From NCBI RefSeq assembly GCF_963678635.1, contig NC_087064.1, positions 28,810,189 to 28,874,188 on the forward strand: a stretch of 64,000 nucleotides of DNA. The letters are read 5' to 3'. The notes under the pieces are model-generated. The model was not told the origin of the DNA, did not search any database, and saw nothing but the letters and a program-made list of their open reading frames with translations. Of this stretch, positions 12,634 through 24,534 are shown piece after piece. Positions within the stretch are counted from its first letter, which is position 1. Every line of letters starts with the position of its first letter. This DNA comes from Symsagittifera roscoffensis. Its lineage: Eukaryota > Xenacoelomorpha > Acoela > Convolutidae. The translations under genes and the position numbers were made by a program.

Positions 12634-14888
12634 ATGAGCAATGCAGCTACTCCAAAGCCTGGGAAGTTTGACGAGGAATGGGCAAAATTGAACCTAGCGC
12701 CTATGGTGATGAGAAGCATGGCTGAATTACTAGAAGCCTCCCTAATTGTAACGAGCGTAAAACCAGGGTTAACGGTGGGAGGAACCCTACAGACTAGAAC
12801 CATGCTAGCACCCTTCGGACATGAAGAAGTCAAAGTAGTTCATGGAGAAGAAGAAGATCAGTCAGCTGGCAGGCTAATTGTACCAAAAATTCCTGATGGG
12901 ACCAGGAGTGAAGAGCAAGGGCCCTCAAAGTCAGGAAAGAACCTAGAACGAGACGATGGGCAGGGAGGAAGCCGTCGATCGGAAGAACCTATGCAACAGG
13001 ATCCCGATCAAGCTGGGAAACAAGATGATAAGGCTTCGACAGGAGGAGTATCCAGCCTAGACTTTGAAAATTTCCTCAGTGATTTTGAAAACGGCATGGA
13101 TGCATTGGAAGCAACGACTGAGCCACCAGACGAGGGTGCTTCCACGCTGGAACCCCCGTCGGCCTTTATGGCAACGAACGGGAGATTGCCGGAGAGCGGC
13201 TCTCTGAGCAATTCTAAAGATATCGAACAGAAACTATTGATGGAATCACCAAGGAGAAGAAGAATAAAAGGCGCTGCCAGACCTTCCCAACCTTTCTTGG
13301 GAACGTTGCCCGAAGAAGAGTGGGAGGTACATCATAGAGACCATTAAAATAGGACGTGATGTAGATTTGACAGAGTGGCCTTCATGGAAGAGGTTTGGAC
13401 TGTAGATCAGAGCTACGGAACCCAGTCTATTTTGAAACTAGGTCTCCACCGACCACTAATGCGGGAAGCCCTTGACAAACTCGACGATTGTGAGGGGAGA
13501 TTGAGCGAATTGTTGATCGACTTGGCCACTGATGAAAGTGAGGCGAACTCTCCTATCAAGATGACGCCGCAAGAAGACAAAGGAGAGGTGGTATATCTGT
13601 CAAGAACGCGGAAGGGAACGATACGATCAAAATTGGTGATTGACAAGATTAATGAAATGAAGATGAAACTGGGCAGCAAGTTGACATCGAGGAAGGCGGG
13701 AAAGACAAAGGTGGATTCCGAAATCTTGATGAAAGCTGTCAACTCAGCGAAAAGAAAACGCGTCGAGGAAGCTATGGACTTGGAACAGGGTGATGATCGA
13801 TTACCTGGCACAGACAGGATGTTGACTGATGTAGCGATGGTGCCACCCATTCTCATGGCAGGAGTAAAATCAACTGAAGAGGAGTGACCGCACTCTGACT
13901 GGAGAGACATTAGAAATGGAGATACTCAGCCAATATGGAGAGAGTACTCTTAAAGACTTTAATTCGTCTCCCATGAATCACGGAGAGGGAAGCGTCGTAG
14001 GACAGCTAGTCTCAGTGGAATATAACCGACTGACAGTGTCGGAAACTGTATCGATTGATGAACCCGCCGGTGGATACATGGAGATTTTAGAGAACAGAAA
14101 TTCGGCCAGAGGACACTCAATGGCTCTGGAAGACAAAAACGCCATGGAAGGTTACTTGGAGATGATGATGCAAGGCACCACCCTGAAGCAGAAAGGATAC
14201 TGGAATCTGGTATCGTCTGAAATGCACGTGGTAGTGTTGCGATACTTCGAAGAAGAGATGAGAACCAAGCCGAAGATACACGCCCTGATAGCAATACCTT
14301 ACGTGAGAACAGAGCTACAACTGAGGTTCGCTTGGTGCATAATTGGACTGACTCGCGGGGAATATGATTCGGAAGAAAGAAAAAGATCGAAAGAGGAGAA
14401 AGTGTTCTTAATGACGAGTGTGAGAGATCTGATGAACCAAGAAGGAGCAGCAGTAGCGTGCGCGAAGCGGAGAGACGCTCTGTTTTGTTCGATTTATGAT
14501 AGAAAAAATTTCAGTACCAGCCTTGAGCACTTGTGTCAAGATGCTAAGGGAAGGCGATGAACGAGCGAAAGCCTTGCTCTTGCTAGCACTTTTGGATATA
14601 TATGAATCGATGAAGAAAATCGACGAATTAAAGAGGTTTTCAAACAAGGAGCTGAGGCTCACTAGGGAATCCATGGGAGCACTGCCGAAATCCAGTGAAT
14701 ATTGTGGACCGATCAGGAAGAAATCATACAGTTACGTATCCGGAATCACAGGGATGGCGTACAACCCCTTCATAAATGAAGACATACGCGATTGCTTCTT
14801 TGATAACGAGCATGCAGTGTTGCGAAGATTCTGGACGTCAAGAATTGTAATGATAAGAAGCGCTACTAATCAGCAGACCAAAATCTGA
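12634..14888 (+). pseudogene. E1 ORF3, unknown protein
   Basis: ATG follows directly on the TGA of ORF2 (TGAATGAGC). The N-terminal part is acidic and low in complexity, and the later part is helical. It matches E2 ORF3 (26,446-28,599), for example PAGGYMEILENRNSARGH against PAGGYVEMLKARNSARGH and YVSGITGMAYNPFINED against YVSGIPGMAYNPFVNEE. Frame breaks occur near 13,350, 13,890 and 14,500. The end (TGA 14,886) lies within about a dozen codons of the E2 ORF3 stop. No known domain was seen. Confidence 0.55.
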
Positions 14889-16651
14889 CAAGCTTCAGTG
14901 CCAAAATCTGACAATCGAGTGGAGTTTGGATTGGGATTCTCAGACGAATTGCTGAGAACGAGTTTGGTGGTAGTATGGGAACTGATGAAACCATCATGAT
15001 GTCCGAGTCCCAACGCCGATTCGATATTACGAACGACACAAGATGTCCAGAGGGAATTGAATTCAGACTGTAACTTGCGTGACCTGAACATCATCTAAGA
15101 GCAATGGAGAAGACAAGGTAGAGTTGCCTGGCTGGGAACCAGAGGACTAGGTCAAACCTGGTAGCTCTCTGGCAGAAGTCTGTGGAATAGAAGGTCACAT
15201 CTCTGGAGGTCTGGACTGTGTAAAGACCCTGGAGAAGCAACACAAGCAATTGATGATATTGTTTAGGAACATTGTGATGAAGGCGAAAACAGAAAAGGAA
15301 CTGATTGCAGATTGCCATGGAGGAACCGAGGTGAATCTAGTGACTGCACTAGGGTTCTACAGTATATTTGGTTCTTTAGAGTCACTATTGAATCTAGAAC
15401 AAAAGCATGAGATGGTCACGTCCATCAGTGTAAAAGTGTTTCCAGGAGTTTTGCAGACTGAACAAAAACACATAGGAAAGTGGAGGGAAGCGATCGAGGC
15501 GAAAATGAACATCCGGCACAGTGAAACTTATCGCAGACCGTCGGGAGCGCAATATTTAGTGGGATCGACATTGGCTCCAATGTGCAAAAGCAGATACCAG
15601 GTGCATTTCGTAGCGGTGGATGTGAGGAGTACGAGAACGATCGTGGATCAAGCCTTCTCAGTGCCGAAATGCGTAAGACTAGCAAGAATGTCAGAAAAAT
15701 CATACGATTTACTGTGCAAAATGTTCTCAACAGTTCCGGAGAAAACCAAAGAGGAGTTAGAATCGATACTGGGAAAAAAGCTCATGGGATACGCCAGTGG
15801 GAACTTCAGTGACTTTGAAAGACAAAAGCCGAAAGGATCACCAGTCACGGATTACAATGCAGTAGATGAGAGTGATGAAGTCCACCGAGTGATGATGGAA
15901 GTGGAACCACTACTGGAAGCTTCGGGAAAACGTAATCGGAGGAGCATCATGTCACGTTGGTCTGGGACTGTGGAGAGCTGCTCTCCATGGGTTTACCAGA
16001 CTCATCACAGCCCATAACGATTATGATAGTGGGAGTTATGATGGCAATGCGATGGCTGGAAGCTCATGTAAAGGAGAACAAAAGACAGGAGACGCCGACG
16101 AGAGAACAGTTACAGGAATTGGATTGTCTATAAGATTTAGATCTTTTTGAGACAATGTGCAAAATCTTGAATATTCCGATGGAAGTGAAAAAGATATGGG
16201 CCAGAAGAAGACTGATGCCATGGTTTAGAGCCAACATGACCGCATGGTTGTACGAGTATGCTAGAAACATATGTCGAAACTCAGCAGAGTGTACAGTGTG
16301 TATAAGCTGGATATCGGAGCAGGAGCTTTCAAGCGAGCTTTTTTAACTCCTCGGAATGCAGTGACCACCACCGTGATTAGAACTTCTAGAACAAGTGAAT
16401 GTGACGGAAGGGAAAAAGAAGAGATGTTGAAGGAAGACTTGGAGAGAAACGTGACGGTGTGGCTCCATAACAGCTTCTGCCGAAACAGAGAGTCTAACGT
16501 TGATCCTCTACCTTGTTGTAAACAAAATGTAGAAGAGCAGAAGTGTTGGAGGACTGCTTCCAACAGCGTTAGAATAGCTACCGATGTGTTGCAGGACACA
16601 GAGACTGAAAGTGCAGAGTCAATGTCGCAGGAGGAGGAGATGGAACATTGA
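14889..16651 (+). pseudogene. E1 ORF4, unknown protein
   Basis: Similarity to E2 ORF4 (24,535-26,439) is clear in blocks: LLRTSLVVVWELMKPS at the start, VPKCVRLARMSEKSYDLL near 15,660, and DIGAGAFKRAFLTPRNAVTT near 16,308. Several Cys and His residues near the end (CLHNSFCRNRE-type, LPCCK) might bind metal, but no known motif fits. The frame changes near 15,100-15,250, 16,017 and 16,270. It ends at a TGA (16,649). The part from 15,914 on is repeated at 20,697-21,434. Confidence 0.55.
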
Positions 16652-17465
16652 CAAATGGCCAAAAAACAAGATGCAAAAATTAAAAGAATTTAGAAGTTTG
16701 AGAACTTCTAAACTACGAACAAAGGAAGAAACAATGACGCGACGAAAGAAAAAATGTTAAACCTCAGAATTGTTTTGTATGTGACGAAAAACTCAAATGA
16801 GAAACAAAGCAACTAAGTTTGCGATTGAAACTGAAAAGAAAACATTGAAGATTAAAGAATTTGTTGCATTGATAAATTTGCATTTTGATTCTAGTTAATG
16901 GCTTTAGAGACACTTACTTTTTATTTAGAAAGGCTTGAGTGGAGAATATATTAAAATATTCCAGCTTGCATGATTTTTTTAAATCAACTAGGACAACTGA
17001 TCACTTTGTGGTGACATGAAAGGCTTGGGTAATCTCTTGAAGAGGGAGATTATTTCATTGTTCCTTCTAACCACAGAGTCCCTAAGTTTTAATATTCAGG
17101 ACCAGTAACAACTAAATATCCGAAGGGAAGAATCATAGTAGGATAATTTTAGTTTGTGGTTTGGTAGGTCTGTCCTGCAATCCTACACTTTTTAAACCTT
17201 GGAGGAAAAGTTTTAAATCGGGACATAAACGTTGGAAGTCTAAAAAGATGTGTTATCTTAGATATATCCTCGAAAGTACAGACTAGTGAAAGAATTTGGA
17301 AGGCTATAATAGTGTAGTATGATGCCATTTATATTCTGCAGTGAGTCGATATGACGTGGATAAAAGTGATTTCGTGCATTTTGTAAATTCTGTTCGATGG
17401 CACTGTACCATTTTATGAAGACTGCGAGACTCAATGAGGACATTGACCGGGCTGTCCGTGGAGTA
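16652..17465 (+). other. E1 3' untranslated region ending in presumed polypurine tract
   Basis: AT-rich non-coding sequence. It ends in GCTGTCCGTGGAGTA (17,451-17,465), directly before the LTR start TGTGACATTCGACC. The same tract in E2 reads CTGTCCGGGGAGTA. Its position immediately 5' of the 3' LTR makes it the expected plus-strand primer (polypurine tract), although it is short. The block is duplicated at 21,435-22,258. Confidence 0.6.
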
Positions 17466-18096
17466 TGTGACATTCGACCAGTTTCGAATTCGTGAACGCT
17501 GACCTGGAGGATTAACGATTTTAACAGATTAGCGACGTTATTTGAGCGATTAGACGAATCGTGAAGGCCAGAATATTCAGGAAATTTTAATTTTCAAGAA
17601 TTCGAATTGTGACGTCACATTTCTGAGAAAAGATTGAAACGGCCATTTTGGAGAAAAACGAGAGGAAAACACAACAACAATAGTTGCAGTAGAAACCACT
17701 ACTAGAGAAGTAACGACAGAAAACTGGAAGTTGTCAAAAACCGCTCCGAGTTGTAACGATTGTGTCGCTACAGTCGTTACAGAGCAATTCACGCGAACGG
17801 GGAAGAGTGTTGGGACAGCGTGTCCAGCCTTCCGGAAGGAAATGAGAGCGTTTTTTTCCCGGATTCCAGAATCCGGAGGGATCTTGGGCGGAAAACTCAA
17901 ACTGTTTTATATAAACTTTTAGCTTCCTGGTTATGTCCTGAATTGAATTTAACTAACATCCAGATTCATTTTCAGATAATGAGAAGCTAGGAGTTAATGG
18001 AAAGGGTTGATCCTTGTAACGTTTTTATCTACTGAACAAAAACAACAATAGTATAATAAATAGTAGTAGCCCTGTTTTTAGGAATGACCTCGTGGA
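17466..18096 (+). repeat. E1 3' LTR, 5' portion (interrupted by E2)
   Basis: It starts with TGTGACATTCGACC. Patchy similarity to the E2 LTR read in sense runs through it (ATTTCTGAGAAA, ACGGCCA, the TATA region, GAAAGGGT). It stops at 18,096 exactly where the E2-type LTR begins. The missing 3' part, ending GGGCGAATGTTACA, is at 46,259-46,503. Together they give 876 bp, close to the 885 bp of the E2 LTR. Confidence 0.8.
17906..17915 (+). promoter_or_regulatory. TATA box of E1 LTR
   Basis: TTTATATAAA aligns with CTATATAG in the E2 LTRs (45,806-45,813 and copies), in the sense direction of each element. Conservation between diverged LTRs supports a core promoter. The tandem copy is at 22,698-22,707. 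Confidence 0.5.
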
Positions 18097-18981
18097 GGTA
18101 ACGTTCGCCCAAATACTACACAGCGACGGAGCGTAGAAAAAGTACCTATTAACGACTGGCAGGCGTCAGTTACCTTAATTCTACTCGTTTTTCACCGTCT
18201 CGAACTTGCCAGTTGATTTTCTGGTTTGTTTAGGGCTAAGTAAAAAGTTATATTCTTAGGCCATCAGTCAAACGAATTTTGATCAGCTTTCGTTTACATG
18301 CAAACACAACCACATAGCTGAGTCTCGGATCCTCAGACTACGTGATTGCTATTAAAAACACGGCTCGAATACCCTATTTTAATATGTTTTTGTGTGACAG
18401 TTCTATATTAAATCCATTGGAGATGGATTGACCCTTTCCTCTTTCTAGCTACTCATATTCTAAAATATCAAATAATACCGGTGTTAATTCAAAGTTTCAC
18501 AACATTCAAGTAGCTACAAAGTCAGTTCTATATAGTCCCTTCACATACAACAGTCTCTGGGGGACCAAGCCTCCGCTCCCGTAATCTTCTCGAGATAACG
18601 CTGTTATCTCTCCCAATTTGTGGCACGGGAGGGTTCCGTGGAATATTTCTTCCCCACTGAAGCTTCCTTCTCCACTAATATCCACTGCTAAGGATCTTAT
18701 CGTGTGTTATTGCCACGATAAGAGACTCCGTTTTTCTCGTCTTCTCGCACGACCGTTTCTCACTATCTTTGTTGTTGTTCTGTTTTTTCGTCCTTTTCAG
18801 TCAAAGTGGCCGTCTTTTTGTATTTCTCAGAAATATTGACCCGTCAATCGAAATTTTAAAAATTCAAATTTTCGGAATATCTAGACCCTCCTTCGCAGTA
18901 ATTTTTTGTCACTAAGGCCTTTATTCGTTTTCTTTCGTGTCGCCGGAAGGTTGCGCTGTGCCAATCTGGCAGAAAAGCACA
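18097..18981 (-). repeat. E2-type LTR, copy A (duplicated 3' LTR)
   Basis: An 885-bp LTR that reads in sense on the - strand. It is almost identical to 22,889-23,773 and 45,374-46,258. The + strand ends are GGTAACGTTCGCCC (TG changed to GG) and GCAGAAAAGCACA. The TATA-like CTATATAG is at 18,528-18,535. Small ORFs inside it are not conserved as protein and are ignored. Confidence 0.9.
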
Positions 18982-19757
18982 TACTCCCCGGACAGTCCCC
19001 ATCAATGTCCCTATTGATCGCATAACACCGGATTATCGTAAAGTAGTGTTCCAGTTTTCTATAATTGATCTTACAAATTGCATAAGAAAATGAAATTTAT
19101 CTACTCCACCTCAACTCACTACGTGTCACAAATGGCATCGTACTACATCTCACTGCCTTTCAACATTTTCACAAAATTTGCACCATGAGGAGTGTCCTAG
19201 ATAAATTTTTTTTTTCTGAAAATTAGACGTTATCTTGCCATAAAACTTCTTTTCGCTCTTTGTGATTAAAAAGTTGGGACGTGGCACGGCCACGCACCCG
19301 TTAAAATTAACTTAACATCACTCACCAAGTATAATCAGTTATTTATGCGGTCCTATTCGATATTCAAACTAAGAAACTCTGTGGCTAGGAAAGTTATTGA
19401 GTTACTCACCCTTCTCGAGCGAGTTTACCCAAACTTACAATGCCGCCACACAGTGAAATTGTGTCTTACACAGGTTTAAAACTTCAGTCATGTTTAAATA
19501 GGTAAATATACTCACCTATGATCTATATATATATACATAAGTAGTATAACTAAAATTTTCTTTCAACAATTTTAACAATTGCAACAATTTTCAAAGTCTG
19601 GTTTGACCAAACTAGATCAAAACAAAAAATTTAACAAGTTCAATAATCAAAACTTGGTTGATTGGTTTAAGTTTTAACACACAAAGACAATCAAGTTTTT
19701 TCTCCTTCTCTTCTTTTCTTGCTCACGTCTTCACTTGTCCTCTTCGTTCCATCATCT
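18982..19757 (-). other. E2 3' UTR with polypurine tract, duplicated copy
   Basis: Directly adjoining the LTR is the presumed polypurine tract (- strand CTGTCCGGGGAGTA, 18,982-18,995). The rest is AT-rich non-coding sequence with a short TA run near 19,522. It matches 23,774-24,534. Confidence 0.6.
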
Positions 19758-20696
19758 TCATTCCATTGCTTCTCCATCCTGATCTTCAGCTTCGCTGTCT
19801 TCTAGGACTTTCTCCAGCATGTCCATGGAGTTGCGGGCCGTGCCCCAACTCTCCTGTTCCAACAGCCTCGGTTTGCAACAAGGTAGCAAGTCCACATTCA
19901 CCTTTTGCTCCCGGTTCCTGCAAAAGCTGTTGTGAAGACACAGGCTCACATTTCGTTCCAGGTCAGCTCTTAAGACATCTTTCTTCTCATCTTCAGTTGC
20001 ACAAGGCGCTCCAGCTACTCGCTTCACCGCCGTGGTGACCGCGTTTCTGTGCGTCAGGAATGCTCTCTTATAGGCTCCAGGTCCTATATCTAGCTGGAAA
20101 GATTGATAGGCTTCCGTGTTCCTCGACATGTGACGCTTCGCGCGTTCATACAGCCATGACGTCATCACTGCACGGAACCAAGGCATCAACCTTTGCCTTG
20201 ACCATATTCTTTCAACGGTTTTGGGTATTCTCAGAATCTTGCAGGTGGTTCTGAAAAGATCCAATTCACGGCTCATCTTCACGTTGCTCAGCTGCTCAGG
20301 AGTCTGCACGGCCGTCTCCTGATCACTTGTGTCCGTGTTGGCCTCCAACCATCTCACTGCCAGCAAGGCACTGATCACCCCGATTGACACCTGTTGATTC
20401 TGATCGGGCAACCCCGTAGAGTACAACTCCTCCACGTCCCATACTAGCATCAGATTACCGCGTTTGGGGTACCATAACGTCTGCGCCAAGCAGTTTCAAG
20501 GATACTGCCCATGGGTTCTCACTATGTTCCTTTGGGTCCGATACCCTGAGGCTCCCAGCAACGGTTCCACCTCCATCAGAATTCTGTGTAAATCGTCTTT
20601 CTTTTCTATGGTGTGGAATTCAGTGGGTAACGCTCCACTCGCTTTCTGCTTTTCGAACTCGCTCACATTACCTTCGTTCAATCTCAGGAGCTCTTC
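19758..20696 (-). pseudogene. E2 ORF4 C-terminal fragment, duplicated copy
   Basis: This is the last 300 or so codons of E2 ORF4, cut at the duplication join. A frame change near 20,490 breaks it. It keeps CAG-AAA at 20,650 where the main E2 copy has CAG-TAA (25,420). It has no start and cannot be expressed as an independent gene. Confidence 0.8.
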
Positions 20697-21434
20697 TGGA
20701 AGCTTCGGGAAAACGTAATCGGAGGAGCATCATGTCACGTTGGTCTGGGACTGTGGAGAGCTGCTCTCCATGGGTTTACCAGACTCATCACAGCCCATAA
20801 CGATTATGATAGTGGGAGTTATGATGGCAATACGATGGCTGGAAGCTCATGTAAAGGAGAACAAAAGACAGGAGACGCCGACGAGAGAACAGTTACAGGA
20901 ATTGGATTGTCTATAAGATTTAGATCTTTTTGAGACAATGTGCAAAATCTTGAATATTCCGATGGAAGTGAAAAAGATATGGGCTAGAACAAGACTGATG
21001 CCATGGTTTAGAGCCAACATGACTGCATGGTTGTACGAGTATGCTAGAAACATATGTCGATACTCAGCAGAGTGTACAGTGTGTATAAGCTGGACATCGG
21101 AGCAGGAGCTTTCAAGCGAGCTTTTGTAACTCCTCGGAATGCAGTGACCACCACCGTGATTACAACTTCTAGAACAAGTGAATGTGACGGAAGGGAAAAA
21201 GAAGAGATGTTGAAGGAAGACTTGGAGAGAAACGTGACGTTGTGGCTCCATAACAGCTTCTGCCGAAACAGAGAGTCTAACGTTGATCCTCTACCTTGTT
21301 GTAAACAAAATGTAGAAGAGCAGAAGTGTTGGAGGACTGCTTCCAACAGCGTTAGAATAGCTACCGATGTGTTGCAGGACACAGAGACTGAAAGTGCAGA
21401 GTCAATGTCGCAGGAGGAGGAGATGGAACATTGA
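20697..21434 (+). pseudogene. E1 ORF4 C-terminal fragment, duplicated copy
   Basis: Repeats 15,914-16,651 with few changes, including the same frame breaks and final TGA. It is a leftover of the tandem duplication. Confidence 0.85.
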
Positions 21435-22258
21435 CAAATGGCCAAAAAACAGGATGCAAAAAAGAAAGAAAATTAAAAGAATTTAGAAGTTTGAGAACTT
21501 CTAAACTACGAACAAAGGAAGAAACAATGAAGCGACGAAAGAAAAAATGTTAAGCCTCAGAATTGTTTTGTATGTGACGAAAAACTCAAATGAGAAACAA
21601 AGCAACTAAGTTTGCGATTGAAACTGAAAAGAAAACATTGAAGATTAAAGAATTTGTTGCATTGATAAATTTGCATTTTGATTCTAGTTAATGGCTTTAG
21701 AGACACTTACTTTTTATTTAGAAAGGCTTGAGTGGAGAATATATTAAAAAATTCCAGCTTGCATGATTTTTTTAAATCAACTAGGACAACTGATCACTTT
21801 GTGGTGACATGAAAGGCTTGGGTAATCTCTTGAAGAGGGAGATTATTTCATTGTTCCTTCTAACCACAGAGTCCATTAGTTTTAATATTCAGGACCAGTA
21901 ACAACTAAATATCCGAAGGGAAGAAGCATAGTAGGATAATTTTAGTTTGTGGTTTGGTAGGTCTGTCCTGCAATCCTACACTTTTTAAACCTTGGAGGAA
22001 AAGTTTTAAATCGGGACATAAACGTTGGAAGTCTAAAAAGATGTGTTATCTTAGATATATCCTCGAAAGTACAGACTAGTGAAAGAATTTGGAAGGCTAT
22101 AATAGTGTAGTATGATGCCATTTATATTCTGCAGTGAGTCGATATGACGTGGATAAAAGTGATTTCGTGCATTTTGTAAATTCTGTTCGATGGCACTGTA
22201 CCATTTTATGAAGACTGCGAGACTCAATGAGGACATTGACCGGGCTGTCCGTGGAGTA
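21435..22258 (+). other. E1 3' UTR, duplicated copy
   Basis: Repeats 16,652-17,465, with a small insertion near 21,460. It ends in the GTCCGTGGAGTA tract before the LTR start. Confidence 0.7.
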
Positions 22259-22888
22259 TGTGACATTCGACCAGTTTCGAATTCGTGACCGCTGACCTGG
22301 AGGATTAACGATTTTAACAGATTAGCGACGTTATTTGAGCGATTAGACGAATCGTGAAGGCAAAAATATTCTGGAAATTTTAACTTTCAAGAATTCGAAT
22401 TGTGACGTCACATTTCTGAGAAAAGATTGAAACGGCCGTTTTGGAGAAAAACGAGAGGAAAACACAACAACAATATTTGCAGTAGAAACCACTACTAGAG
22501 AAGTAATGACAGAAAACTGGAAGTTGTCAGAAACCGCTCCGAGTTGTAACGATTGTGTCGCTACAGTCGTTACAGAGCAATTCACGCGAACGGGGAAGAG
22601 TGTTGGAACAGCGTGTCCAGCCTTCCGGAAGGAAATGAGAGCGTTTTTTCCCGGATTCCAGAATCCGGAGGGATCTTGGGCGGAAAACTCAAACTGTTTT
22701 ATATAAACTTTTAGCTTCCTGGTTATGTCCTGAATTGAATTTAAATAACATCCAGATTCATTTTCAGATAATGAGAAGCTAGGAGTTAATGGAAAGGGTT
22801 GATCCTTGTAACGTTTTTATCTACTGAACAAAAACAATAGTAATATAATAAATAGTAGTAGCCCTGTTTTTAGGAATGACCTCGTGGA
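22259..22888 (+). repeat. E1 3' LTR 5' portion, duplicated copy
   Basis: Repeats 17,466-18,096, from TGTGACATTCGACC to the join with the E2 LTR. The TATA element is at 22,698-22,707. Confidence 0.8.
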
Positions 22889-23773
22889 GGTAACATTCGC
22901 CCAAATACTACACAGCGACGGAGCGTAGAAAAAGTACCTATTAACGACTGGCAGGCGTCAGTTACCTTAATTCTACTCGTTTTTTACCGTCTCGAACTTG
23001 CCAGTTGATTTTCTGGTTTGTTTAGGGCTAAGTAAAAAGTTATATTCTTAGGCCATCAGTCAAACGAATTTTGATCAGCTTTCGTTTACATGCAAACACA
23101 ACCACATAGCTGAGTCTCGGATCCTCAGACTACGTGATTGCTATTAAAAACACGGCTCGAATACCCTATTTTAATATGTTTTTGTGTGACAGTTCTATAT
23201 TAAATCCATTGGAGATGAATTGACACTTACCTCTTTCTAGATACTCATATTCTAAAATATCAAATAAGACCGGTGTTAATTCAAAGTTTCACAACATCCA
23301 AGTAGCTACAAAGTCAGTTCTATATAGTCCCTTCACATACAACAGTCTCTGGGGGACCAAGCCTCCGCTCCCGTAATCTTCTCGAGATAACGCTGTTATC
23401 TCTCCCAATTTGTGGCAGGGGAGGGTTCCGTGGAATATTTCTTCCCCACTGAAGCTTCCTTCTCCACTAATATCCACTGCTAAGGATCTTATCGTGTGTT
23501 ATTGCCACGATAAGAGACTCCGTTTTTCTCGTCTTCCCGCACGACCGTTTCTCACTATCTTTGTTGTTGTTCTGTTTTTTCGTCCTTTTCAGTCAAAGTG
23601 GCCGTCTTTTTGTATTTCTCAGAAATATTGACCCGTCAATCGAAATTTTAAAAATTCAAATTTTCGGAATATCTAGACCCTCCTTCGCAGTAATTTTTTG
23701 TCACTAAGGCCTTTATTCGTTTTCTTTCGTGTCGCCGGAAGGTTGCGCTGTGCCAATCTGGCAGAAAAGCACA
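22889..23773 (-). repeat. E2 3' LTR (copy B)
   Basis: The 885-bp 3' LTR contiguous with full-length E2. On the + strand it begins GGTAACATTCGCCC and ends AAGCACA. It pairs with 45,374-46,258. CTATATAG is at 23,320-23,327. Some variants are shared with the 5' LTR but not with copy A and vice versa, so the copies have diverged independently since the duplication. Confidence 0.92.
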
Positions 23774-24534
23774 TACTCCCCGGACAGTCCCCATCAATGT
23801 CCCTATTGATCGCATAACACCGGGTTAAGTAGTGTTCCAGTTTTCTATAATTGATCTTACAAATTGCATAAGAAAATGAAATTTATCTACTCCACCTCAA
23901 CTCACTACGTGTCACAAATGGCATCGTACTACATCTCACTGCCTTTCAACATTTTCACAAAATTTGCACCATGAGGAGTGTCCTAGATAAAATTTATTTT
24001 CAGACGTTATCTTGCCATAAAACTTCTTTTCGCTCGTTGTGATTAAAAAGTTGGGACGTGGCACGGCCACGCACCCGTTAAAATTAACTTAACATCACTC
24101 ACCAAGTATAATCAGTTATTTATGCGGTCCTATTCGATATTCAAACTAAGAAACTCTGTGGCTAGGAAAGTTATTGAGTTACTCACCCTTCTCGAGCGAG
24201 TTTACCCAAACTTACAATGCCGCCACACAGTGAAATTGTGTCTTACACAGGTTTAAAACTTCAGTCATGTTTAAATAGGTAAATATACTCACCTATGATC
24301 TATATATATATACATAAGTAGTATAACTAAAATTTTCTTTCAACAATTTTAACAATTGCAACAATTTTCAAAGTCTGGTTTGACCAAACTAGATCAAAAC
24401 AAAAAATTTAACAAGTTCAATAATCAAAACTTGGTTGATTGGTTTAAGTTTTAACACACAAAGACAATCAAGTTTTTTCTCCTTCTCTTCTTTTCTTGCT
24501 CACGTCTTCACTTGTCCTCTTCGTTCCATCATCT
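23774..24534 (-). other. E2 3' UTR with presumed polypurine tract
   Basis: The tract CTGTCCGGGGAGTA (- strand, 23,774-23,787) abuts the LTR. About 45 bases including this tract resemble the end of pol (34,438-34,480 here, 6,839-6,883 in E1). The remainder is AT-rich, with a TA run near 24,300. No gene is seen. Confidence 0.6.

Larger units (their letters stand above)
1..18096 (+). mobile_element. Giant Ty3/Gypsy-type LTR retrotransposon E1 (5' truncated by window edge)
   Basis: The order on the + strand is Gag zinc knuckles, DTG protease, RT with a YVDD box, RNase H, HHCC/DDE integrase with GPY/F module, macro-like domain, a spacer, then ORF2 to ORF4, a 3' UTR and a 3' LTR. The Gag-PR-RT-RH-IN order is that of Ty3/Gypsy. 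The 5' LTR and most of Gag lie left of the window. The 3' LTR is split: 17,466-18,096 here and 46,259-46,503 beyond E2, which inserted into it. Many stops and frameshifts show that this copy is dead. At least 18.3 kb belongs to it. Confidence 0.9.
15914..20696. repeat. Tandem duplication, copy 1 (4.78 kb)
   Basis: This unit equals 20,697-25,473 apart from scattered substitutions and small indels. It runs from within E1 ORF4 through the E1 3' UTR and partial LTR, the E2 3' LTR and the E2 3' UTR into E2 ORF4. The unit joins + strand E1 and - strand E2, so it arose after E2 inserted. The join at 20,696/20,697 has only a base or two of shared sequence. Confidence 0.93.

Noticed and set aside
18618-18839. 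73-codon ORF repeated in the three E2 LTRs, and a 62-codon ORF on the other strand
   Set aside because: They recur only because the LTR recurs. Neither has protein-like features and the E1 LTR does not keep them.
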